DNA of 58,162 bases from an uncultured Gemmatimonadota bacterium (GTDB lineage Bacteria > Latescibacterota > UBA2968 > UBA8231), in contig CAITNQ010000257.1 in the NCBI GenBank assembly GCA_903893785.1, positions 1 to 58,162 on the forward strand, read 5' to 3'. The notes under the pieces are model-generated. The model saw nothing but the letters and a program-made list of their open reading frames with translations, was not told the DNA's origin and ran no database searches. Position 1 is the stretch's first letter; each line of letters begins with the position of its first letter. The position numbers and the translations under genes are program-made. Shown here piece by piece: positions 28,111-36,599 of this stretch.

Positions 28111-28650
28111 ATGCCCGGTTCGCCCCCGCCTTTGGCCCTCGACGACCTGCGAGCTGCGGACTACGAGGCGGTCGCGTCTTGGTTTGCCGATGAAGAGCAA
28201 TTCGTCACCGCCGTGGCCAGGGCCTTCACCTACCCGCTGTCGCGCGCCGAGTACGAGGACTACTTCCTGCCCGAACCCGCGCCGCGCCCGGCGCGTCGCT
28301 GCCTGCGTGCCGTCATTGATCACCGGACCGTTGGCATGGCCAGCCTGGCGCGGCTGGACTGGCGCAACGACAGTGGCCACCTTGCGTTTGTTGCCGTTGA
28401 CCCAGCCTGGCGTGGCCAGGGGGTGGGTGCGGCTATGTTGCGCCACGTGCTGCGGTTGTGTTTTGATGAGTACGAACTCCACCGGGTCTCTCTGCTGGTC
28501 TTCCCCTTCAACCTGCCGGCGATCCGCTGCTATGAGCGCTTGGGCTTCCAGCGCGAGGGCGTGTCGCGGCAGGCGTGCCGGTTCGGGGCTGGGTACCTCG
28601 ACGCCATCGCCATGAGTCTGCTCCGTCCGGAGTGGGCTGCCGTTCCCTGA
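28111..28650 (+). CDS. GNAT-family N-acetyltransferase
   Basis: 179 aa. The acetyl-CoA binding motif A is clear: FVAVDPAWRGQGVGAAMLRH (the Q/R-x-x-G-x-G/A core is RGQGVG). The C-terminal motif B is NLPAIRCYERLGFQREGV. This is a RimI/RimJ-like GNAT fold. These enzymes acetylate amines on proteins or small molecules. The acceptor cannot be inferred. AAAGGA lies just before the start, and the gene begins 3 bases after the exporter stop. Confidence 0.85.
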   Translation: MPGSPPPLALDDLRAADYEAVASWFADEEQFVTAVARAFTYPLSRAEYEDYFLPEPAPRPARRCLRAVIDHRTVGMASLARLDWRNDSGHLAFVAVDPAWRGQGVGAAMLRHVLRLCFDEYELHRVSLLVFPFNLPAIRCYERLGFQREGVSRQACRFGAGYLDAIAMSLLRPEWAAVP

Positions 28651-28666
28651 TCCGGGAAGCATTGAC

Positions 28667-29890
28667 ATGATGACGCCGCGCCAACGCGTACGCGCCTTCC
28701 TCGCCGGCCATGCCGTTGACCGCATTCCCAACGGCCTTGGCGGTTGCGAGACGGCCGGGTTGCACAACCTGGCGTACCATCACCTCAAGCAGGTGCTGGG
28801 CGTCGATGACCCAGCCAACCGCATCGCCACCTTCATGACCAATGCCGTCTTCGAGCCGACCGTGCTTGATGCCATGGAGGGCGACCTGGTACTGCTCGGG
28901 TCGCGTATGTGCCCATCGCCGTTCTGGGGCGACGAGAGCGCGGGGCAGTGGCAACCCCTGCGCCTGTGGGGTATTCAGGTGCAGGCGGCCCGCGCGTGGC
29001 AGTTCCGGCACGAGGCCGATGGCAGCTGGTGGTGGGGTGGGGCGCGATGCCCGCCTGGGGGCCTGTATTTTGACGCCCCGGGCGGTCAGGGGGTCACCGC
29101 AGACGGGATCGACGACGAGGTGCTGTCGCCGGATGACTACCATCCGCCCCATGAACTACCCGAGGGCTTGCTGGCCTCGCTGGAACGGCAGGCCCGGTGG
29201 CTGTACGAGAACACCGACTACGCCATTTGCTCGGGCGAGGTGATCCAGGATCTGCAACTCAAACCGGGCGGTCTGACGGCGTGGTGGTCGCGGCTGCTGG
29301 CCGACCCGCCGGCCTGTCACGCCTTCCTGGCCAAAGCCGTCGAGGCGGCCTTGGCCCAGTTGCGGCAGTTGGACCAGGCCATCGGCCCCTATGTGGAGAT
29401 CCTGGGTATTGCCGATGACATGGGCGACACGCGCGGCATCACCATCGGGCCCGACCGCTGGCGCGACATCTACCGACCGCACTACCAGCGGCTGTTCAGC
29501 GAATGGCACACGATCACCCGCATGAAGGCCAACCTGCACACCTGCGGGGCCATGGCAGCCATTCTGCCTGACCTGGCCGACTGCGGTGTGGATCTGTACA
29601 ACCCAGTGCAGACTTCGGCCGACGGCATGGCGCCGCAGAGTCTGCGCGACCGGGTCGGTGATCGCCTCATCCTGTACGGAGGGGCGTACGACGCCGTGAG
29701 TCTGGCGGGCGCCACCGCTGACCAGGTGTACGACCGCGTTAGGGCAGACATCCGGGCCCTCGGCCGGGGCGGGCGCTACCTGTTCGCCGGCGTGCACAAC
29801 CTGCCGGGCGACATGCCCATGGCGCACCTGGCCGCCATGTTGGCTGCCTACCGCGACTGCCGTTCGGACCCCGACCTGCAGCCCGTTTGA
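28667..29890 (+). CDS. Uroporphyrinogen decarboxylase-superfamily protein (HxC type)
   Basis: 407 aa, start ATG 28667 behind GGGAAG. MTPRQRVRAFLAGHAVDRIP is the standard start of MtaA/CmuA-like URO-D proteins. The motif NLHTCGAMAAILPDL carries an H-x-C pair as in the zinc site of corrinoid methyltransferases such as MtaA, and DCGVDLYNPVQTSADGM continues it. The C-terminal LFAGVHNLPGDMP is the usual end. The zinc-site residues suggest a real methyl transfer or demethylation activity, unlike the FHLDG-type copies elsewhere in the window. No corrinoid protein is adjacent. It ends the rightward series beginning at 20344. Confidence 0.85.
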   Translation: MMTPRQRVRAFLAGHAVDRIPNGLGGCETAGLHNLAYHHLKQVLGVDDPANRIATFMTNAVFEPTVLDAMEGDLVLLGSRMCPSPFWGDESAGQWQPLRLWGIQVQAARAWQFRHEADGSWWWGGARCPPGGLYFDAPGGQGVTADGIDDEVLSPDDYHPPHELPEGLLASLERQARWLYENTDYAICSGEVIQDLQLKPGGLTAWWSRLLADPPACHAFLAKAVEAALAQLRQLDQAIGPYVEILGIADDMGDTRGITIGPDRWRDIYRPHYQRLFSEWHTITRMKANLHTCGAMAAILPDLADCGVDLYNPVQTSADGMAPQSLRDRVGDRLILYGGAYDAVSLAGATADQVYDRVRADIRALGRGGRYLFAGVHNLPGDMPMAHLAAMLAAYRDCRSDPDLQPV

Positions 29891-29995
29891 CCGGGGTCGC
29901 CGCGTGCGGTCCACGGCCGCCGCGGCGCTGTCCTGCTCCACCCAGCTGCTGCCGGGTTCGCCGGGTGCCTGCTCTGCCGCGACCTGTCGGGCGGC

Positions 29996-32551
29996 TCAGC
30001 GGCCGAACCAGCGGTTGATTTTCAGCAGGAACACACTGCTGCCCCCGTCTGTCATCGATCGGGTCAGGGCTCGCCAAAGGCGAAGGCGGGGCGCGTCGGC
30101 GTCCTCCTCTTCCCAGTTGCTGATCTGCTGCCACACGGCGAAGACCGTGCTCCCCGGCGCGTATTCCCAGCGCGCTACGACATTGGCCCGCAGCGAGCGC
30201 TGGTTGAAGTCCGGATTGTCGTCCAGGGCGCCATACGGACTGAAGGCGAAGGAGCCGGGACGGGCCAGCTCGCGCGGTGCGCCGTAGTCGCCCACGGCGA
30301 CAAAGGGCTGGACCAGGGCCTGCAGGCTCAGCCGTGGGGTGAAGGCGATGCTGGCGCGGCCCTGCACGTCGACTGTGTGGTTGTGCAGGTCGGCGAACAC
30401 GAAGTGGTCGTCGGTGCCATCGCCGTCGTCGTCCACATTGGTCACCCACTGCGCGTCGGCGCGCTCCCAGTTGTAGCCGGCTTCCAGCTCCAGTTCCGCA
30501 TTGCTGCGAGGCCGCCACTCGACGCTGCCGTTCACGCGTTGCTGGTGATTGGCGCCCCCCAGACCGCGTCGCCCACCCCAACTCACCCAGCCACTGACTG
30601 ACGTCCGCTCATCCGTCCAGGTGTCCACCCACCACCGGGTGCTGGCCGGGCGGACCATGGCCGGTCCGCCGCGGGTGACCAGGTCATCCTCGACCTGCGC
30701 CTCGTGGCTCAGCCCGACGCTGGTGCCCCAATCGTTGGCGTAGCTGTTCCACAGGTTCAGGTTCACGCCTCGGGCCAGCTCCAGGCCATCGAGGTTCCGG
30801 TGGTGCCACACGTTCAGATTGGCGTCGCCTTCGCGGCCGAAGCGCCAGGGTCGCAACCGACGCAGTTGCACGTGGGCGCCGGCGGTGACGCGTCCGGCGC
30901 GGTCCATGTACCCCAGGTCATTGGCCTGGAAGCCCTCGGTCCGCACATCGGCGTACACCTCGCCGCCGAGCCAACCGGCAAAACGGCTGGCGTGGATGTC
31001 TGCCTCCAAACCCTCGTCGCGGTCACCACCCTGTCCGGCCTGGCTGAAGGCCAGCCGCGAGAAGAACCGGTACCTGTTGTCCGGCCCTTTCAGTTGCGCG
31101 TCGACCGCGCCCACATAGGCAGGATCGAACCCCTGACCGTTCACGGCGGTCAGCTGCGACCCGATCAGGTGCCGGCCGTGCCACTCCTGCTGCAGTCGGC
31201 CCACGAAGTAACTGGTATAGGGCTCGACCCGCAGGCTGCGGCCGACCGTATCAACGGTGCCGTCGGCGCGCAGCACTGGCAGGCGGTAGCGAGCGCGCTC
31301 GGCGTCGGTAACTGCTTCGAGCACGCCGAAAGAAGTGTGGTGGGCTGTCTTCCCCGACAGCTTGAGGGCGCCCAAGATGGTGGTGTTGTCAGGCCGCGAG
31401 TCGCCGATGGCGGCATCAGGCAGGTCGAAACGGCCGGGCCACCGCCCGATGCGCCGGGAGTGGAATAGCTGCGCCGGGCCACTGATGCCCACGATGTTCG
31501 GACCGGGCGTCGCGAACAGCGAGTTGCCTTCGAGGAAAAAGGGCCGCCGTTCCTGCAGAAAGGTCTCGAAGACACCCAGGTTGAGCACCGCAGGATCAGC
31601 CTCCACCTGGCCGAAATCCGGGTTCACGGTGAGGTTGAGGCTGGTGCCGGAATTCACCGCGTAGCGCATATCGAGGCCGGCGGCCGCGGCCACCTTTCCG
31701 TCGTCGCTGTCGCCCGTCGTCAGCCGCGAAGTGGCAAAAGGCAGCGCCTCCAGGCCGCCGGGTGGGTTGATGTCATGGATCCCCTCCAGATGGCCGAAGC
31801 GGGAGTTCCAGCCTTGGGTCCCGGGCGGGTTGTACACCCACTGGCCGTGCTCCGCCCGTCGGCCGATGGTGCGCATCACCTGCAGTCCCCACGTATACGA
31901 ATCACGAGGGCTGAAGCGGAGCGTGTGGTACGGGATCTTCATCTCGACGCTCCAGCCGTCGGCGAGCACTGCGGTGCGGGCCTCCCACACCCCGTCCCAG
32001 GAATCGTCATCCCAGCCGTCGTTCCACAGCACCCCGTCGCCCATCCAACCGGAGGGGTCGACTACGAAGAAGTTACCGGTCTGGTGGTCGTGCTGCGGGT
32101 CCAGGTTAACGCTGAACTCGTCGCGCGTCTTCCAGGCGTCACGACGGGCCAACCGGCCCATGATGCCGGCCGGGCTGCGGTCGTACAGCATCGCACCGAC
32201 ATAGAGCGCCTCGTCATCGAACAGCACGCGGAATTCGGTGCGCTCAGTCATGGGTTTGCCGGCTTCCGGCTCATGCTGAGTGAAATCGGTATTGATGGCT
32301 GCCAGGGACCAGACCGGGTCGTCCAGGCGGCCGTCGAGGACCGGCGCCACGGTGCAGCGACTGGCTGTGGCCACGCGCAGCGGGTGGCCCGTGGTGGCCT
32401 GGGGTGCCGAGTGACCCGCGGCAGTGTCGACGGGCGCGGGTGCAATGGCGCTGGGCTCGCCCGCTGAGGCGGCCAGGTGGGTACAGGCCAGGCCCAGGGT
32501 CAACAGCAGGGACCGCGTGCCGGCACCCGGTGAAGCGAGACAACCCTTCAT
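29996..32551 (-). CDS. DUF5916 outer-membrane-type protein with N-terminal CBM9-like domain
   Basis: 851 aa with a signal peptide (about 1-30). Residues about 60-250 form a CBM9/DOMON-like domain: PVLDGRLDDPVWSLAAINTDF, FRVLFDDEALYVGAMLYDRS and EMKIPYHTLRFSP. The rest is DUF5916, a predicted beta-barrel (YFVGRLQQEWHGRHLIGSQ, NGSVEWRPRSNAELELEAGY and similar alternating strands) ending in VFLLKINRWFGR. Such proteins are common in Bacteroidota and other FCB phyla and are thought to bind glycans or act at the outer membrane. The start has AAGGTAG ahead of it. Just upstream of the gene is an 84-bp tandem duplication. Family call is strong, role unknown. Confidence 0.85.
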   Translation of the reverse strand: MKGCLASPGAGTRSLLLTLGLACTHLAASAGEPSAIAPAPVDTAAGHSAPQATTGHPLRVATASRCTVAPVLDGRLDDPVWSLAAINTDFTQHEPEAGKPMTERTEFRVLFDDEALYVGAMLYDRSPAGIMGRLARRDAWKTRDEFSVNLDPQHDHQTGNFFVVDPSGWMGDGVLWNDGWDDDSWDGVWEARTAVLADGWSVEMKIPYHTLRFSPRDSYTWGLQVMRTIGRRAEHGQWVYNPPGTQGWNSRFGHLEGIHDINPPGGLEALPFATSRLTTGDSDDGKVAAAAGLDMRYAVNSGTSLNLTVNPDFGQVEADPAVLNLGVFETFLQERRPFFLEGNSLFATPGPNIVGISGPAQLFHSRRIGRWPGRFDLPDAAIGDSRPDNTTILGALKLSGKTAHHTSFGVLEAVTDAERARYRLPVLRADGTVDTVGRSLRVEPYTSYFVGRLQQEWHGRHLIGSQLTAVNGQGFDPAYVGAVDAQLKGPDNRYRFFSRLAFSQAGQGGDRDEGLEADIHASRFAGWLGGEVYADVRTEGFQANDLGYMDRAGRVTAGAHVQLRRLRPWRFGREGDANLNVWHHRNLDGLELARGVNLNLWNSYANDWGTSVGLSHEAQVEDDLVTRGGPAMVRPASTRWWVDTWTDERTSVSGWVSWGGRRGLGGANHQQRVNGSVEWRPRSNAELELEAGYNWERADAQWVTNVDDDGDGTDDHFVFADLHNHTVDVQGRASIAFTPRLSLQALVQPFVAVGDYGAPRELARPGSFAFSPYGALDDNPDFNQRSLRANVVARWEYAPGSTVFAVWQQISNWEEEDADAPRLRLWRALTRSMTDGGSSVFLLKINRWFGR

Positions 32552-32570
32552 ATGCTACCTTCGCTGCGGT

Positions 32571-32738
32571 GGGGGCGCCGGTGGGGCGCCCGTGGCGGCC
32601 TTGGAAGACCGGGATGTGTCGCGCGCCGGGTCGCTGCCATGGCGTCAGCGACCAGGGGGCGCCGGCAGGGCGCCCGTGGCGCCCATGGAAGACCGTGATG
32701 TGTTGCGCGCCGGGTCGCCGTCATGGCGTCAGCGGTTC
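32571..32738. repeat. Tandem duplication, 84-bp period, two copies
   Basis: Copy 1 is 32571-32654 and copy 2 is 32655-32738. They differ at roughly ten positions. Each holds the words GGGGGCGCCGG, GGCGCCCGTGGC, GGAAGACCG and GCGCGCCGGGTCG. The block lies immediately before the start of the DUF5916 gene, within a 626-base divergent gap. It could be duplicated regulatory sites or simple decay. Not CRISPR: two copies only, and no spacer. Confidence 0.75.
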
Positions 32739-33177
32739 CGGGGCCGTCCCGAGCGCGGGCCGTGGCGGGCCAGCGCCGGACCGGGTTCCGCGGCCCGGTT
32801 GCGCGCCGGCCTGGACGACAGCGCCGCGACGGCGAGTTGGCGCCCGCAAAGCCGATCCAAATCGCGCGACGTGGTGGATCGTCAGTGCGCAACTGCATAC
32901 TCTACGAGAGCGTGCTTGACGGACGCCGTCAAGCCGGCCTAGTTTGGGTGCGGACCGCGATCGGCCGCCCCGTTCTTGGGCCCGGTGGAGCTCGCCGGCC
33001 GGGTCGCGTTGCCATCGGAGCGCTTCGCCGCCAGATGGGAGGGCCGGGGCGGGCGCGGCCGGCGCTCGTTGGTCGCCGGGCACCCCCCACCCAACCCGGC
33101 TGCGGAGGCACGTGCCGTTCCATCCGCGTCGGTCGCGGCCGTTAACCGGCCGGGTCGACCCTGCTGACCAGGTGACC
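32739..33177. other. Rest of divergent intergenic region
   Basis: No gene supported. Apart from the 84-bp repeat to its left, it holds a candidate rightward promoter at 32916-32945 whose -35 overlaps an inverted repeat TTGACG-N5-CGTCAA (32916-32932). Confidence 0.5.
32916..32945 (+). promoter_or_regulatory. Candidate promoter with operator-like dyad, GH43-like gene
   Basis: TTGACG (32916-32921), 18-base spacer, TAGTTT (32940-32945). TTGACG repeats inverted as CGTCAA at 32927-32932, so a dimeric regulator could sit on the -35. The leader is about 225 bases. Confidence 0.4.
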
Positions 33178-34491
33178 ATGCTCTTCTACCGACCGCAGCA
33201 CCCTCTGACAGGTGAGATGTGGGACACCTGGCTGTTCTGGCACCAGGGAACGCACTACCTCTACTACCTGGCGCGTCAAGGTGAACGGTGGGACAACATC
33301 TCCATGGCCACCTCGGCCGACGGCGTCCACTGGGACGAGGTCGGGCCGATCTTGCGACGTGGCGAGGGTGTTACTTGGATGGGCACCGGTTCCACCTGGG
33401 CGGCTCCGGCCCACGCCGGTCGACGACGCTTCCAGATGAATTTCTCCGAGTGGCGGGGGCCCCGGCAGACCATTTTCTTCGCCGAGTCCGACGACCTGCG
33501 GCGGTGGGAGCGCCTGAGCGACGCGTACGAATTCGTTCAGGACGAGCGATGGTACCAGCCCCGCGGCCGCTGGGACTGCATCTGGACCCTACCCCGGTCT
33601 GACGGCGGCCTTTACGGCTACTGGACCGCCACGCCCCAGCCCGAGACGGGCGGGCGCTTTGGCTTTGGCGCGAGCGAGGACGGCGTGCACTGGACCGCCC
33701 TGCCGCCGCCTCAGGTTCACGGGGTCGGCGACGGCGAGGTCGGCGCCGTCGAGCGCATCGGCAACACGTACTACATGATGTTCGGCTCGTACCCGAACAT
33801 GGTGACGCTGACCGCCGAACGACCTGAAGGTCCCTTCCACGCCGTTGCCCGTAACCGCGATCTGCTGGGTGGGCACACCTACTTCACCCGGTTCCATCCC
33901 AACCCCGACGGCTTGCTGGTGAATCACCACGCCATGGCCCGGGATGGCCGCATCTGCATGGGCCTGCTCAAGCGCGCGGTGGTCGATGCCGAGGGCGTGC
34001 TGCGTCTGGGCTGGTGGCCAGGGTACCAGGCCGCTCTGGCGCCGGCGGGGCCGTTGGCTGCCCCGGCGCCCGGCCCCGGTGCAGCGGTCAGCATGCTGCC
34101 GCAGCCCATCGACGCTGCTGCCGGCGGCATGCTGACCGCCTGCCTGCAGTTGCCCGCCACCCCCTTCGCGCCGCGCCGCGGGTTGTACGTCGAATGCGGC
34201 GACAGCGGCGGCGTGGCCGTGCTCTTCGATGCGCAGGGACGCGCCGAGTTCTGCCGCACTGACCCAGAGGGCGGCAGTTGCGTGGTGGAGAAGCGGATCG
34301 ACCGCGAGCAGGACTGGCCGCAACCGGTCCAGTTGCGACTAGTCCTGCAGCAGTCGCTGCTCGAACTCTACCTCGACGATATCCTCATCGAGTGCTTCTC
34401 GCTGCCGGCGGCTGCCACCGGCAGGATTGGCCTCATCAGCGGTGGCGACGCTGCCGCCGTGACCGCACTGGACTTTTCCGGCTTGGTCTAG
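33178..34491 (+). CDS. Five-bladed beta-propeller glycosidase (GH43/GH32/GH130-like)
   Basis: 437 aa from the ATG at 33178 (AGGTG upstream; the longer frame ahead is not conserved-looking). The propeller half (about residues 1-300) has repeated W-D and G-T-Y-Y motifs: TWLFWHQGTHYLYYLARQG, SADGVHWDEVGP, TGSTWAAPAHAG, DLRRWERLSD and SEDGVHWTALPP. The C-terminal part (about 300-437) is a beta-sandwich with LVLQQSLLELYLDDILIECF, as in GH32-type C-terminal domains. The family hydrolyses arabinose, xylose or fructose linkages. The exact GH family cannot be fixed by eye. No signal peptide is present. Confidence 0.65.
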   Translation: MLFYRPQHPLTGEMWDTWLFWHQGTHYLYYLARQGERWDNISMATSADGVHWDEVGPILRRGEGVTWMGTGSTWAAPAHAGRRRFQMNFSEWRGPRQTIFFAESDDLRRWERLSDAYEFVQDERWYQPRGRWDCIWTLPRSDGGLYGYWTATPQPETGGRFGFGASEDGVHWTALPPPQVHGVGDGEVGAVERIGNTYYMMFGSYPNMVTLTAERPEGPFHAVARNRDLLGGHTYFTRFHPNPDGLLVNHHAMARDGRICMGLLKRAVVDAEGVLRLGWWPGYQAALAPAGPLAAPAPGPGAAVSMLPQPIDAAAGGMLTACLQLPATPFAPRRGLYVECGDSGGVAVLFDAQGRAEFCRTDPEGGSCVVEKRIDREQDWPQPVQLRLVLQQSLLELYLDDILIECFSLPAAATGRIGLISGGDAAAVTALDFSGLV

Positions 34492-34589
34492 CCTGGCGCC
34501 TGGGTGTTGATCCGCGGGCGCGGGGCTTGGGGCTGGTCAGGGGCGACCCACACCGGGCCCGCGGACGCGCTCAGGCCGCGGCCGGGGGT

Positions 34590-35780
34590 TCAGGTCATCG
34601 CGACCCTGTCGTGGTCCTCGGCCCAGCACTGACGCAGGTTGGCCAGTCGCTGGCCGGCGGCGACGAGGGTGGCCTCGCGTTTGGCGAAGTGGAAGCGAAT
34701 CAGGTGGCGTACGGGTTCGCGGAAGAAACTGGAACCGGGCACTGCGGCCACGCCCACGCGCCGGGCCAGCCATTCGCAGAAGGCCACGTCGTCGCTGGCG
34801 CCGAACTCACCGATGTCCACCAGGACATAGTACGCCCCCTGCGGGCGGGTGTACGGCAGCCGGGCCTGGTCCAGGGCCGCGAGGAACACGTCGCGCTTGC
34901 TGGTATAGGCGGCCAGGAGTTCCTCGTAGTAGGAGTCGGGGAACTGCAGGGCCGTGATGGCGGCCTCCTGGAGCGGGGCGGCGGCGCCCACGGTTAGGAA
35001 ATCGTGCACCTTGCGCACCGCGTCGATGACGGTAGGCGAGGCGGCCACATAGCCCAACCGCCACCCGGTGATCGAGTAGGTCTTGGACAATGAACTGCAG
35101 ACGATGGTGCGGTCGAACATGCCCGGCAGCGCCGCCAGGTACCCGTGGCGATACGGTGGGTAGACGATGTGCTCGTACACCTCGTCCGTAATCACGAAGA
35201 CATCGTATTCCTGTACCAACTCGGCGATGAGCCGCAGCTCATCGGATGAGAAGACTTTGCCGGAGGGATTGGACGGGTTGCACAGCACGAGGGCTTTGGG
35301 CCCTTGGGCGAGGGCGGCGCGCAGTTCCTCCGGATCGAAGGCGAAGTCCGGCGGCCTCAAGGCAACGTGCACGGGCTCGGCGCCGGCCAAGATCGCGTCT
35401 GCACCGTAGTTCTCGTAAAACGGCGAGAACACGACCACCTTGTCGCCTGGGTTACAGACGGCCAGCATCGAGGCCATCATGGCTTCGGTGCTGCCGCAGG
35501 TCACCACCAGGTGGGTGTCGGCGTCGTAATCCAGACCCGTCCATCGATGCAGTTTGGCGGCCAGCGCGCGGCGGAAACCCGGTGCGCCCCAGGTGACCGC
35601 GTACTGGTGCGGTCCGGCGGCAGTGGCGGCCTGCTGCAAGGCGGCCAACAGCCGGGGCGGGGGCTCGAAATCGGGGAAGCCCTGGGACAGGTTGATGGCG
35701 TCGTGAGCCTGGGCGACGCGGGTCATGCGTCGGATCACGGATTCGGTGAAACCGCGCGTACGGTGGCTCAAGGCAGGCAT
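34590..35780 (-). CDS. Class I/II pyridoxal-phosphate aminotransferase
   Basis: 396 aa. Start ATG 35780 with AGGA 7 bases upstream (the frame extends to 35825 with a low-quality N-terminus). Markers: INLSQGFPDFEPP, QYAVTWGAPGFRRAL, VTCGSTEAMMASM, CNPSNPSGKV, VITDEVYEHIVY and the PLP lysine in SSLSKTYSITGWRLGY, then IRFHFAKREATL (substrate arginine). This is a fold-type I aminotransferase close to the KAT/methionine and aspartate aminotransferase group, typically moving an amino group between an amino acid and a 2-oxo acid. It converges with the GH43-like gene and follows hemerythrin on the same strand. Strong family call. Confidence 0.92.
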   Translation of the reverse strand: MPALSHRTRGFTESVIRRMTRVAQAHDAINLSQGFPDFEPPPRLLAALQQAATAAGPHQYAVTWGAPGFRRALAAKLHRWTGLDYDADTHLVVTCGSTEAMMASMLAVCNPGDKVVVFSPFYENYGADAILAGAEPVHVALRPPDFAFDPEELRAALAQGPKALVLCNPSNPSGKVFSSDELRLIAELVQEYDVFVITDEVYEHIVYPPYRHGYLAALPGMFDRTIVCSSLSKTYSITGWRLGYVAASPTVIDAVRKVHDFLTVGAAAPLQEAAITALQFPDSYYEELLAAYTSKRDVFLAALDQARLPYTRPQGAYYVLVDIGEFGASDDVAFCEWLARRVGVAAVPGSSFFREPVRHLIRFHFAKREATLVAAGQRLANLRQCWAEDHDRVAMT

Positions 35781-35892
35781 ATGCCAATCCTGGCGCGAAA
35801 GCAGCAACACACAACGACGTAGCACCCGGGCCGGTGGCGGGCAGCCGGCCCCGACGCCACGTCACAGCACTGCCACAGCTACTGGCGCCGGG

Positions 35893-35919
35893 AGCCTAGC
35901 AAACTGGCCCCGGCCTCAA
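35893..35919 (-). promoter_or_regulatory. Weak candidate promoter for aminotransferase gene
   Basis: Minus strand TTGAGG (35919-35914), then a 15-base spacer, then TAGGCT (35898-35893). The short spacer makes it doubtful. Confidence 0.25.
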
Positions 35920-35941
35920 CGGCCGTCAAGCTGGCGGTGGC

Positions 35942-36349
35942 TTAGTTCACTCCCCTGGCGGTCAGGTACGGGCCGTATTTCTTGTCCGTGCCCAGGATGT
36001 GGGTGTTGAGCCAGTCACGCAGGAACGACATCACGGCAATGGTCAACACGGGTTTGCCGTCCTTCAGGTCGCGCGCTAGAGCCTGGACCTGCTCCACCAG
36101 TTGCCGGTGCTCGGCTTGATGGGAGGACTGGCCCGGGAAGGAATGGTCGGCCATCAACCGCTCCTCGTTGGCGAAGTGGCTGGCGGTGTACGCCACCAGG
36201 CCGTCCAGCGTCGTCGCCAGCACGTCGCGCCCCTTGCCCTGCATCATGGCATCGTGCAGTCCGTTGATCATCTCGATCAACTTCTGGTGCTGTCTGTCGA
36301 GTTGACCGATACCGACGCTTAATGATGCAGACCACGTGATCAGGGCCAT
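35942..36349 (-). CDS. Bacteriohemerythrin
   Basis: 135 aa, start ATG 36349 with GGAGG upstream. All seven di-iron ligands of the four-helix hemerythrin fold are present: His21 (DRQHQKL), His58 and Glu62 (SHFANEE), His77 and His81 (HQAEHRQL), His117 and Asp122 (THILGTDKKYG). Bacteriohemerythrins bind O2 reversibly and act in oxygen storage, delivery or sensing. A good promoter (36527-36554) and a hairpin (36369-36384) lie upstream. Its position between the aminotransferase and the methyltransferase suggests no fixed partner. Confidence 0.95.
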   Translation of the reverse strand: MALITWSASLSVGIGQLDRQHQKLIEMINGLHDAMMQGKGRDVLATTLDGLVAYTASHFANEERLMADHSFPGQSSHQAEHRQLVEQVQALARDLKDGKPVLTIAVMSFLRDWLNTHILGTDKKYGPYLTARGVN

Positions 36350-36368
36350 GGAGTCCTCCGGACTTGTG

Positions 36369-36384
36369 CCGCAAGCAATTGCGG
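36369..36384 (-). promoter_or_regulatory. Leader hairpin before bacteriohemerythrin
   Basis: CCGCAA (36369-36374) pairs perfectly with TTGCGG (36379-36384) around 4 bases. It lies a few bases ahead of the ribosome binding site in the mRNA. Possible translational control; function inferred. Confidence 0.35.
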
Positions 36385-36526
36385 TGTGGGCGCGGCCACG
36401 CGACGCGCGGCCTTCACGGCGCCTTGACGCGGCGGCGGTGACGAACGCGTCAGTCCCGGCGACCGTGTATCAGGCGGTCCACTGAGATGCGCGACGAGTC
36501 GGTTGCTGCCGTGCATAGCGGCATGC

Positions 36527-36554
36527 AATATAGCCGTGGTAGGTCCGGGGTCAA
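36527..36554 (-). promoter_or_regulatory. Sigma-70-type promoter for bacteriohemerythrin
   Basis: Minus strand TTGACC (36554-36549), 16-base spacer, TATATT (36532-36527). One of the best matches in the window. The leader would be about 170 bases and contain the hairpin at 36369-36384. Confidence 0.55.
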
Positions 36555-36599
36555 CGCCCGGCGCCCCATCGGGGTGGCGCAGCGGCGGGCTGGGGGCTT

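Noticed and set aside
34511..34565. Inverted repeat TCCGCGGGC/GCCCGCGGA at the end of the GH43-like gene as a terminator
   Set aside because: The loop is about 37 bases and the arms are only 9 bp, so a stable hairpin is less likely than for the other convergent gaps.
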